Shown here: positions 17,616-24,398 of the stretch, in pieces
Numbering within the stretch: position 1 is the stretch's first letter
Layout: each line of letters starts with the position of its first letter
Assembly (NCBI GenBank): GCA_900764105.1
Contig: CAAFMS010000010.1
Location: 210,593 to 274,592 of the forward strand
Reading direction: 5' to 3'
Origin: Clostridia bacterium
Lineage (GTDB): Bacteria > Bacillota > Clostridia > Christensenellales > Borkfalkiaceae
DNA length: 64,000 nt
Program-made: the position numbers and the translations under genes
Notes under the pieces: generated by a model
Databases searched by the model: none
What the model was told of the DNA's origin: nothing
The model's input: only the letters and a program-made list of their open reading frames with translations

Positions 17616-18072
17616 AAAACAACTGTTTTGGGAAATATTAAGATTTCTGATAGTCGGCGGAACTGCGACGATAGTCGATTACGCGATTTCCTATGTGTTT
17701 TACCACTGGTTATTACCCCCCGACCTTATAGGGCTTACGCTGTCGCTTATCATATCGACGGCGGCGGGGTTTTGCGTAGGACTTGTCGTGAATTGGCTCT
17801 TGTCGATAACGTTCGTATTCAAACAGGTTACGGACGAGGAGAAATCGAAGTCGGGCAAATCGTTTCTGATATTCGCCGTCATAGGGCTTATAGGGCTTGG
17901 GCTTACGGAAGTCGGAATGCATCTCGGAGTGAAGTTTTTGCCCGAGATAACGCTTTTCGGAGTGACGGAGTTTTTAGGCGAAGCGTGGAAATGGTGGATA
18001 AGTAAAGTAGTGATGACGTGTACCGTACTCGTATGGAATTACGTCGGAAGAAAATTACTGATATTCAAATAA
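17602..18072 (+). CDS. GtrA family membrane protein
   Basis: A 156-aa protein with four membrane helices and the GtrA-family start (RFLIVGGTATIVDYAISYVF). Family members are thought to move polyprenyl-phosphate-linked sugars across the membrane. GTG 17602 is used, behind GAAGAGAG inside the end of the glycosyltransferase gene (14-nt overlap), so the two products probably work together. Confidence 0.88.
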   Translation: MQQTKKQLFWEILRFLIVGGTATIVDYAISYVFYHWLLPPDLIGLTLSLIISTAAGFCVGLVVNWLLSITFVFKQVTDEEKSKSGKSFLIFAVIGLIGLGLTEVGMHLGVKFLPEITLFGVTEFLGEAWKWWISKVVMTCTVLVWNYVGRKLLIFK

Positions 18073-18116
18073 TATTATTTAAGCAAGACAACGGCGGCGG
18101 ACAAAGCCGCCGAAAC

Positions 18117-18475
18117 GGGGGTGTACCGGATTCGACTGGATAGAAAAGGGAAAGTATAAGCATACCGTAGGATTCGACTACGAAAAAACGATAGACTTAA
18201 ATTTAAATGCAAATAACAACAATTTTGCTCTCGCTGCCTAATTAACGCGGCGATGTCGTATTACGGAGACCTATCGGCTGTAAATGCGGCATAATCTGAG
18301 GATAGGAAACGTCGGTAGCGTTTTAATTGCGGCGCGATTGATGAATTAAGCAAGATACGGTTAAGGTAGCCGGTATTCAGACAGCCTTAGCAAGAGATTA
18401 AGAGTAATACTAAGTATGTAGAAGGCTTTTCGGTTTTTATGCAAGACAGGAGTTCAACTCTCCTCACCTCCACCA
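18117..18475 (+). ncRNA. ssrA: tmRNA (transfer-messenger RNA)
   Basis: One-piece tmRNA. The 5' end GGGGGTG (18117-18123) pairs with CACCTCC near the 3' end, followed by A and CCA (18473-18475). The tRNA-like T-arm is AGGAGTTCAACTCTCCT. The resume codon is GCA 18209-18211 and the tag reads ANNNNFALAA, then TAA at 18239-18241. It rescues stalled ribosomes together with SmpB, encoded just upstream. Confidence 0.97.
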
Positions 18476-18558
18476 AAAACGTGACGGACGAGCATTTTGC
18501 TCGTCCGTCACGTTTTTTGATTAAGAAGCGGCATAGGAGGAGAGTTGAACTGAGAGCG
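18456..18558 (+). repeat. Direct repeat copy 1: tmRNA 3' end, terminator and mirror arm
   Basis: This 103-bp segment begins in the tmRNA T-arm, spans CCA and the terminator, and ends in GAGAGCG. A copy of the same length and nearly the same sequence is at 18948-19050. Confidence 0.85.
18476..18518 (+). terminator. Strong terminator of tmRNA
   Basis: ACGTGACGGACGAGCA pairs perfectly with TGCTCGTCCGTCACGT around a TTT loop, followed by a T-run. The A-run just before the stem can also pair with the T-run. Beyond the hairpin, 18537-18551 is an inverted copy of the tmRNA T-arm (18451-18465). Confidence 0.93.
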
Positions 18559-18563
18559 GCGAG

Positions 18564-18842
18564 TTAGCCATTAGAGAGTTAAAGTAATCAAGCCTTAAAG
18601 CCGTCTTTTTTGCTCCTTGCGGCAAATCTTTGCTTGAAGTACGCTCGTACATCGGCGCAAACCTTTACCACAATGACCTAAGAAATACGGCTTTAAGGTG
18701 CGAAGCATTTTAACGACGAAAAATTTATGGTAATCAAAGAAAGACAAACGCGATAATGCTTGTGTAAAATAAGCGAGTTTAACGCCGATTTAATAGATTT
18801 TTCGTTGTTAAAACTTAATTATTTTAACACTCTAATGGCTAA
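18564..18842. repeat. Nested fold-back (MITE-like) element
   Basis: The 25-bp terminal inverted repeats (18564-18588 and 18818-18842) match at 23 positions. Inside them lie two further inverted pairs: CCTTAAAGCCGT (18593-18604) with its exact complement (18688-18699), and a 17-bp pair (18709-18725 and 18797-18813) with one mismatch. No coding frame is evident. The architecture is that of a non-autonomous fold-back element or a large structured RNA. Confidence 0.6.
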
Positions 18843-18849
18843 GGGTCGT

Positions 18850-18940
18850 AAAAACAGTCCTGCGGACTGTTTTTAGCGGCTGACCGAAGATTTTTGCAAA
18901 GCAATAAAAATTTGTTATAACGGAATGCTTTGCAAAAATC
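18850..18940. repeat. Two perfect hairpins downstream of the fold-back element
   Basis: AAAAACAGTCC-TGC-GGACTGTTTTT (18850-18874) has the form of a bidirectional terminator. A 15-bp inverted pair, GATTTTTGCAAAGCA (18889-18903) and its exact complement (18926-18940), follows. No gene is seen between them. Confidence 0.6.
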
Positions 18941-18947
18941 AAGAGGA

Positions 18948-19050
18948 AACTCTCCTCACCTCAACCAAAAACGTGACGGACGAGCAAAATGTTCGTCCGT
19001 CACGTTTTTTTATTAAGAAGCGGCAATGAAGGAGAGTTGAACTGAGAGCG
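18948..19050 (+). repeat. Direct repeat copy 2 of the tmRNA 3' end and terminator
   Basis: A second 103-bp copy of 18456-18558. It keeps the terminator hairpin (with compensating changes around the loop) and the mirror arm, but the CCA region reads CTCAACCA and only the last part of the T-arm is present, so it cannot be a working tmRNA end. Confidence 0.8.
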
Positions 19051-19066
19051 ACGACCCTACGGGCAG

Positions 19067-19099
19067 TAAATATCCACCCGCGTAGCGGGTGGATATTTA
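19067..19099. repeat. Perfect 15-bp hairpin with GTA loop
   Basis: TAAATATCCACCCGC (19067-19081) pairs perfectly with 19085-19099. There is no T-run. It lies between the tmRNA-derived repeats and the minus-strand peptide gene. Confidence 0.6.
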
Positions 19100-19143
19100 A
19101 CGGTTCTATGATTTTTTTGTGGAACGATATTTAAAAACCACGC

Positions 19144-19156
19144 TATAAGTCGATTA
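19144..19156 (-). repeat. 13-bp word TAATCGACTTATA, copy 5 (minus strand)
   Basis: Exact copy in the non-coding 3' flank of the peptide gene, inside the loop of an AAAAACCA/TGGTTTTT inverted repeat that may act as its terminator. Confidence 0.85.
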
Positions 19157-19178
19157 TCGTCAGAAAATGGTTTTTTAT

Positions 19179-19307
19179 TTATTGCCAAACATCAAATTCT
19201 TCGCCATCGTAAACGCCTCTTTCGGTTGGGTTCAGGTTTGCGCTTGTTGCTATTGCGTCGGGCAGAATAGTAATCGTAAGTTCCGGCTTTTTGTATTCCT
19301 TTTTCAT
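19179..19307 (-). CDS. 42-aa peptide, paralogue A
   Basis: An ATG at 19307 behind AAAGGAG encodes a 42-residue peptide. It starts MKKEYKKPELTI, has PDAIATS in the middle and ends RGVYDGEEFDVWQ. It has no cysteine, signal peptide or membrane segment. Its ATG overlaps the TGA of the secreted-protein gene (ATGA), so the two are translationally coupled. A peptide of identical length and matching pattern is encoded at 21034-21162. The shared ends (M-x-K-E-Y-x-x-P-E-L and G-x-Y-x-G-E-E-x-D-x-W-Q) show selection on the protein. It is too short for routine gene calling. It could be a precursor peptide or a small partner protein; function unknown. Confidence 0.75.
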   Translation of the reverse strand: MKKEYKKPELTITILPDAIATSANLNPTERGVYDGEEFDVWQ

Positions 19308-20791
19308 AATGCGCTCCTTTTTATTACGACGGTGAAACGGTTGCCGGAGCGGGTCTTGGAGATTATATTATCCCCTCTTATTTCTTTGTCGTTTACGATA
19401 AGCGAAAACGGCGTTTCGGCGCCTATTTCGAGCGTTATCGTATTTTCGTCGGACGCGACGAAAGTAGCCGAGTTGGCGGCGTTAATACTTGTTTCGGTTT
19501 TCGCAATGCCCGCGGTATTTTCAAAAATATCGACGGTAATATTCGCAACTTTCGAGAGATATTCTGAAAGAATTTCCTTTTGCGCTCCGTCCGTTTTTTT
19601 GTCGAGAAATGCTTTTGTCGCTACAAAGTATACGTTTCTCGAATTGTCGTTTTCGTTATAGTCGCAAAATATTCTTTCGGTCGTACCGTCGCCGTATTTC
19701 ACGGTAAGAAACGCCCGAGCGGAGAAGTATCTGCCGTAGTTAGTCTCTTTTATAGATTTTATTGTCGCCCGAAGAACAAGTTCGCCGTTGTTAAACGCAA
19801 GTTTGCTGTCTTTTTTAAGAAGGAAAATTGCGGGTTTGCCGCTGCTTTCGTCGGTGAATTCCTCGTTTCCGATAAGGTCTTTTGGCATTACTATAACGCC
19901 CATTTCTTCGATATACTTTTCGCATTGAAGAAAACTGTATTCTTTGAAGTTTGCCGTAAATCTTATGCCCGTTTCTTCCAAGGTGGGTTTAAGACGAATA
20001 CTCGCTCCTTCCGCCATTTTAAAGTCGGCGACTACCGCGTTTATTTCGCCGCTCTCCAGAGAGACCGTATTTGCTTTGTAAAGATTTTCGTTTACTTCCC
20101 AACCTAAAAACAGACCGCCGCAGTCGATCGGTTTATCGGGTAAAATGTCGCCTTTATCGACATATACGCCGACTTCTTTGTTTTGTTCGTCTCTTAATTC
20201 AAGACTGTTTATGCAAATGTTTGTAACGGGTTTGTTCGCAGGATCGCGGGCAAAGACGATGCTTCTTACATATCCGTCCGAGTCGGCGTATAACTCTGAA
20301 GAAAAAGATTTTTCTCCGAATTTTCCGCCTGGAATTTTTATTGTTTCTTTTATATCTCCAAGCGAGCCGTTGGATATTTCGTTGATATTATAAGCGTTAA
20401 GAACGGGACTTACTGATCCCGGATAGGCAAACGATAAGACAATCGTTTTAAATCTTTCAGACGGAATAGGGTTTACGAAGCGAACGACAAACGCTTTATT
20501 TGTGTTGTTTGATCCGCAAGAGGACGACAAATAAATAAACGGCTTGTCGGTTTCAACTTCGATGCCGATGACTTTTTCAGCCGCGAAGAAATAGTTTGCT
20601 ACGGGTAAACCCGATATGATTTCATCTGCCAACTGACATACGAAATAGTCGTTTGTTGCATCGTATTTTTGATTAGCAACGTAAGTAAAACCCTGTTCTG
20701 CTTTTGTTTCTTTTGTAGTAATAAAGTTACCGTAAAAGATGACAGACGCAAGCAAGAACAAACCTAAAAAAATTTGCGCTATGCGTTTCAT
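19304..20791 (-). CDS. Secreted protein of unknown function
   Basis: A 495-aa exported protein with an N-terminal signal sequence (about residues 1-30, KRIAQIFLGLFLLASVIFYG). There is no lipobox and no C-terminal anchor. The middle region (about 260-400) contains GASIRLKPTLEETGIRFTAN, a motif I associate with large surface proteins of gut Firmicutes. The last 90 residues look like a small beta domain. No catalytic motif is visible. The start has GGGGGC upstream and its own promoter. Its stop codon overlaps the start of the 42-aa peptide gene. Role unknown, probably cell-surface interaction. Confidence 0.78.
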   Translation of the reverse strand: MKRIAQIFLGLFLLASVIFYGNFITTKETKAEQGFTYVANQKYDATNDYFVCQLADEIISGLPVANYFFAAEKVIGIEVETDKPFIYLSSSCGSNNTNKAFVVRFVNPIPSERFKTIVLSFAYPGSVSPVLNAYNINEISNGSLGDIKETIKIPGGKFGEKSFSSELYADSDGYVRSIVFARDPANKPVTNICINSLELRDEQNKEVGVYVDKGDILPDKPIDCGGLFLGWEVNENLYKANTVSLESGEINAVVADFKMAEGASIRLKPTLEETGIRFTANFKEYSFLQCEKYIEEMGVIVMPKDLIGNEEFTDESSGKPAIFLLKKDSKLAFNNGELVLRATIKSIKETNYGRYFSARAFLTVKYGDGTTERIFCDYNENDNSRNVYFVATKAFLDKKTDGAQKEILSEYLSKVANITVDIFENTAGIAKTETSINAANSATFVASDENTITLEIGAETPFSLIVNDKEIRGDNIISKTRSGNRFTVVIKRSAL

Positions 20792-20823
20792 TGTAAGCCC
20801 CCAAATAAAAAAATATTATGAAA

Positions 20824-20852
20824 AATATACCGCATAAAGGTATACTGTTCAA
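20824..20852 (-). promoter_or_regulatory. Promoter of the secreted-protein/peptide pair
   Basis: On the minus strand TTGAAC (20847-20852), 17 bp, then TATATT (20824-20829), 32 nt before the ATG. Confidence 0.7.
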
Positions 20853-21033
20853 ACAAAATAATACTGTTTCGGTAAAAAGAAAAATTTCTTTAAAATAATT
20901 ATCTTTATAAGTTATTTTTCAAAGATTTAAAATAAAACAGCAATTAAAAATGCGTGATATTATAACCAAATATAGTAGCAATAAAAAAAGACAAAGATGC
21001 CCCAACGTTTTGGCAAATAAGAATAATCGTTTT

Positions 21034-21162
21034 TTATTGCCATTTGTCGGGTTCTTCGCCTTCGTAAATACCGCTCTCGCTCGACTTCAACTCTTCGCTT
21101 GCAGTTAATACGTCGAGTAAATCGATAATATTCAATTCTGGTTCTTCGTATTCCTTATTCAT
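21034..21162 (-). CDS. 42-aa peptide, paralogue B
   Basis: An ATG at 21162, with AAAGAG about 10 nt upstream, encodes a 42-aa peptide. It begins MNKEYEEPELNIIDL, has DVLTAS in the middle and ends SGIYEGEEPDKWQ. It has the same length as the peptide at 19179-19307 and shares its N- and C-terminal patterns, while the middle differs. It is acidic and has no cysteine or signal peptide. A good promoter lies 100 bp upstream. Downstream, a GCC/GGC hairpin with a T-run (about 20990-21017) may terminate it. Family not recognised. Confidence 0.72.
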   Translation of the reverse strand: MNKEYEEPELNIIDLLDVLTASEELKSSESGIYEGEEPDKWQ

Positions 21163-21263
21163 TGCGTATTCTCTTTAAGAATAGCCATAGAGAATTGAGC
21201 CTAAGCGATTCAAATCTCTGATGGACAACGATAAATAACTCCTCAGTGAAAAATTTGAGAAAA

Positions 21264-21292
21264 ATTATAGCACAAAGTTTCATAATAATCAA
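21264..21292 (-). promoter_or_regulatory. Sigma-A promoter of peptide paralogue B
   Basis: On the minus strand TTGATT (21287-21292), a 17-bp spacer and TATAAT (21264-21269). It leaves an untranslated leader of about 95 nt in which GAGGAG is followed by a TTG frame of only 17 codons, possibly a leader peptide. Confidence 0.75.
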
Positions 21293-21715
21293 ATAAAATG
21301 AAGTCTTTTTTCAAAAAAAATATAAAAAAGTTTAAAAATAGTACGTTTTCTTGTAAATTATCTCCAAAAATTCAAAATTATATAATGGAACTTGGTTGGC
21401 ATAGCGGCGCATGGCGGGGATGTTTGCGTTCGCGCGCATTTTGAGATATTTATGAGCTTTTGCGCCGAGCCGTTCGAGTATCTTTTTTTTCGAGTATCTT
21501 TTTTAAAGTTATAACACAAACAAAGAGAGACACCCATAAATGCGTGTCTCTTTGCTTGGTGGAGCGTTAGTACGGCAACGCTCGTTCTCCGGTAAAAAAC
21601 ATTTTTATCGATGGTTTTAATACAAATTGAAAATTTATAACCGACGCTATAATACTTATTTAAAGATTATACGCATACGCAACCGCAGGTTGCAAAAATA
21701 GCAACGCAGAATTGG
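21293..21715. other. Non-coding gap between divergent transcripts
   Basis: I see no gene. The stretch holds a tandem pair of TCGAGTATCTTTTTT words near 21473-21503, an imperfect inverted repeat of CAAAGAG and CTCTTTG (about 21520-21556), a TATAAT box near 21649, and the hairpin GCAACC-GCA-GGTTGC (about 21679-21693). Confidence 0.5.
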
Positions 21716-21744
21716 TTGCAAAACGTTTTGACTTATTTTATAAT
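21716..21744 (+). promoter_or_regulatory. Promoter with palindromic operator for the XRE-ADP-ribosylglycohydrolase gene
   Basis: TTGCAA (21716-21721), 17 bp, then TATAAT (21739-21744), 29 nt before the ATG. The perfect 12-bp palindrome CAAAACGTTTTG (21719-21730) overlaps the -35 box and spacer, a position suited to repression, perhaps by the XRE domain of the gene itself. Confidence 0.75.
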
Positions 21745-21772
21745 TGTTTTGAAGAAAAAAGGAGTTACAATA

Positions 21773-23359
21773 ATGAGTATTTCCGAAAAAATTTACGCTT
21801 TAAGAACTAAAAACGACGTTACTCAAGAAGTGCTTGCAGAAAAACTTGAAGTTTCGCGACAATCCGTACAAAAATGGGAGTCGGGCGTAAGTTTGCCGAC
21901 TATCGATAAACTTATTACCATAGCGACGATTTTCAACGTTTCCATGGATTATCTTTGCGACAGGGCAGACTCCGCAGTTTTCGACGGCAGGACCGATAAA
22001 GAATACGTCCCCGATTACGGAAAAATGCATTCGTGGGAGTCTTATGCGAAAAGTCTTGAAATCGAATACAGGCAACTCGTCGACGAGGGTAAAGACGTCG
22101 ATAATTTAAAGGACGTATTTTCAGCGGTCGAAAAAATGCCGTCGAGCAAACGCAAAGACGAAATTGCCGACTCGCTTTTTAAAATAGTCGATTCTTTGCC
22201 GATAAAAGACGATTACGGCTACGTCGAACCTAACGATTACAGCGCGATAAAAACGTTAAGCGACGGCTGCTTACCCAATGAAATTTCGGCTGAATCCGAC
22301 GGCGAAATTTTGCTTGACAAAGTAAAGGGCGGCTGGTACGGCAGAATTTGCGGATGTTATCTCGGCAAGCCCGTAGAGTGCATTAAAATGCCGGATTTGA
22401 AAAAGGTTTTAACCCGTACAGGCAATTATCCTTTGCGCAGATATATTGATCTCGAAGATATAGAAAAAATAGATTTGAGCGACGTGAGTTTTCCCATAAA
22501 ACCGCGTTCTTATCCCAAAAATTTTAATAAAATGCCGTCTGACGACGACACTAACTATATGCTTATCGCTTACGAAGTTTTAAAGCGTTACGGCAGAGAT
22601 TTCACTTCGTCGGACGTTGCCGAAGTATGGCTTTCCACGCAGACGAAGTATGCGTATTGTACAGCCGAAAGGGTTGCTTATATCAACCTTATCAACGGTT
22701 ACGTTCCGCCGGAAAGCGGCGAATACAAAAACGCCTATCGCGAATGGATAGGCGCGCAGATTCGTTCCGATTTTTACGGATATATCAACCCCGGCGACCC
22801 CGAAACCGCGGCGGAGATGGCTTATCGCGACGCGCGCGTTTCACACGTTAAAAACGGGGTTTACGGCTCTATGTGGGTTGCCGCGATGATAGCCGAGGCT
22901 TACGTTACCGATGACGTTAAGCGCATAATTCTTACGGGGCTTTCGCAAATTCCTTCGACTTCGAGATTGCATAAGGCAATTTCGGGCATAATCGAAAACT
23001 ATGAAAAAGGCGTTTCGGCGGAGAGTTGCATAACCGATATCAGAACACGCTGGAACGAGGAATCAAGCTACGACTGGTGTCATACGATTTCTAATGCCGA
23101 AATAGTTACCGCCGCGCTTTTATACGGCGACAAAGATTACGGCAAATCAATCTGTATGGCTGTCGGCGCGTGCTTCGATACAGATTGCAACGGCGCAACC
23201 GTAGGTTCGGTATTAGGTACGGCTATCGGTTATAACGCCATACCGTCATACTGGGAAGACAGAGTAAACGACACTCTTGAAAGTACGCTTGCCGGTTATG
23301 GCAGCGTATCGATCGGCGATATGGCCGAAAAGACGCTTGGTTTTATCAAAAAGAATTAA
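21773..23359 (+). CDS. XRE-family DNA-binding domain fused to an ADP-ribosylglycohydrolase domain
   Basis: A 528-aa fusion. Residues about 5-60 are an XRE helix-turn-helix (VTQEVLAEKLEVSRQSVQKW, then SLPTIDKL). A linker of about 110 residues leads to an ADP-ribosylglycohydrolase (ARH/DraG) fold: GGWYGRICGCYLGKPVE, the acidic motif PSDDDTNYM, SHVKNGVYGSMW and the C-terminal metal motif DTDCNGATVGSVLG. The acidic residues expected for the metal site are present, so activity is plausible. The family removes ADP-ribose from proteins or small molecules. The start is ATG 21773 behind AAGGAG; an upstream TTG lies in the promoter. The fusion suggests a regulator sensing or editing an ADP-ribosylated or nucleoside-like ligand. 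Confidence 0.85.
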   Translation: MSISEKIYALRTKNDVTQEVLAEKLEVSRQSVQKWESGVSLPTIDKLITIATIFNVSMDYLCDRADSAVFDGRTDKEYVPDYGKMHSWESYAKSLEIEYRQLVDEGKDVDNLKDVFSAVEKMPSSKRKDEIADSLFKIVDSLPIKDDYGYVEPNDYSAIKTLSDGCLPNEISAESDGEILLDKVKGGWYGRICGCYLGKPVECIKMPDLKKVLTRTGNYPLRRYIDLEDIEKIDLSDVSFPIKPRSYPKNFNKMPSDDDTNYMLIAYEVLKRYGRDFTSSDVAEVWLSTQTKYAYCTAERVAYINLINGYVPPESGEYKNAYREWIGAQIRSDFYGYINPGDPETAAEMAYRDARVSHVKNGVYGSMWVAAMIAEAYVTDDVKRIILTGLSQIPSTSRLHKAISGIIENYEKGVSAESCITDIRTRWNEESSYDWCHTISNAEIVTAALLYGDKDYGKSICMAVGACFDTDCNGATVGSVLGTAIGYNAIPSYWEDRVNDTLESTLAGYGSVSIGDMAEKTLGFIKKN

Positions 23360-23368
23360 CCGATGTAA

Positions 23369-23400
23369 AAGGGGCGGCTTGAAAGTCGCCTACTTTTTTT
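23369..23400 (+). terminator. Probable terminator after the XRE fusion gene
   Basis: GGCGGC-TTGAAA-GTCGCC with one G-U pair, followed by TACTTTTTTT. Confidence 0.65.
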
Positions 23401-23528
23401 ACTCCTTTTTTATTTTCTGCCTTTCGGCAGGGGCAAGACGGCATAAGTCGAAACATTAAAAATGAAAATTTTGTTGCAGTTGAATATATGTGTCGTAAAT
23501 TAAGGCGATGAGTTGAATATTTGCGCGA

Positions 23529-23541
23529 TAATCGACTTATA
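23529..23541 (+). repeat. 13-bp word TAATCGACTTATA, copy 6
   Basis: Exact copy in non-coding DNA. It shares the longer context GCGCGATAATCGACTTATA with copy 7. Confidence 0.85.
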
Positions 23542-24053
23542 TGCAGACTTTTAATAAATTTAATTGATTGTTGCGGGCGTTTTTTCGAGAGCGTCCGTTA
23601 TTTTTTATGTCGCTTTTTTGCCGTAAATATTCGCTTTGCGTTTTTCAGACAGGTTTACGGCGATTCGATATCCGATTTGATATTTCGGCTTGATAAGGGC
23701 GTTTTAATCCTTAAAACAACAAAAATACGCGAAAATTCGGGCAAAAATGCGATTTCGAGGGATAAAAACGAATGTAAATCGGCTAACAATTCAAATTCAT
23801 TTAACCAACAAATCGAATTGTTTCGGGAATGATTCGGATTTATAATAAAGGCGTAAAACGGAATTTGGCGGGATATGCGCGAGGCTTATTCTCAGAAATC
23901 CCGACAACCAAAACCACGACCCCGAAAAACCGAAAAGCGGAAAACCCGAAAACCGAAAATACGCAAACGTAAAAAAATTGCGCAAACTAAAACTAAAAAT
24001 TACATAAGATTTACGTTAGATTTACGATTTTTTCGGCAAAGTTACGTTGTATA

Positions 24054-24062
24054 TGTTATAAT
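24054..24062 (+). promoter_or_regulatory. Extended -10 promoter upstream of the 24.4-kb lipoprotein
   Basis: TGTTATAAT is an extended -10 element; no good -35 box is seen 17 bp upstream. It would give a leader of about 330 nt containing the palindromes at 24121-24160. Confidence 0.5.
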
Positions 24063-24120
24063 TATGGTGTAGTGGTATCGTGACGAATACGAAAGGCAAA
24101 ATAAAATAATAAAAAGTTCG

Positions 24121-24160
24121 GAAGAGGTAACCTCTTCTTTGCTTACTGCAGTAAGCAAAG
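24121..24160. promoter_or_regulatory. Pair of adjacent perfect palindromes
   Basis: GAAGAGGT-A-ACCTCTTC (24121-24137) is followed directly by a 24-bp perfect palindrome centred on CTGCAG (24137-24160, half-site CTTTGCTTACTG). They may be regulator sites or leader-RNA hairpins; there is no T-run behind them. Confidence 0.6.
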
Positions 24161-24398
24161 AAATCGTTTATAGCATAAGTAACATTCCGAATTGTTGTAT
24201 ACTTAATTATAAAATACCGAAAACAAATCAAAAAAACCATATCAAAATAAAATAATGAAATCGGCGCGCGTCGGAAAATGAAACGTAACGAAGCGAAGCA
24301 AAAAACGCAACGGAACGCGGTAAAACGTAACGAAGCGAAGCAAAAACGCAACGAAAACGCAATAAAAACGAGACGCGTCGAAATCAGGGAGAAAAAGA

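Larger units (their letters stand above)
23401..24398. other. Long non-coding region before the first glycan locus
   Basis: About 1 kb without a convincing gene; frames here are short and of odd composition. It contains one copy of the 13-bp word (23529-23541), an A/C-rich stretch (about 23900-23980), an extended -10 promoter (24054-24062), two adjacent palindromes (24121-24160), and two direct copies of AAACGTAACGAAGCGAAGCA with a further CGCAACG tail (24281-24311 and 24323-24353). Confidence 0.6.

Noticed and set aside
19167..19661. 164-codon plus-strand frame
   Set aside because: Antisense to the coupled secreted-protein and peptide genes, which have a promoter, ribosome sites and a paralogue supporting the minus strand.
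23521..23832. 103-codon plus-strand frame in the long spacer
   Set aside because: No ribosome site, odd composition and an early overlap with the 13-bp word; it does not look coding.
24281..24353. Possible CRISPR-like repeats
   Set aside because: Only two copies with an 11-bp interval, no third repeat and no cas genes.
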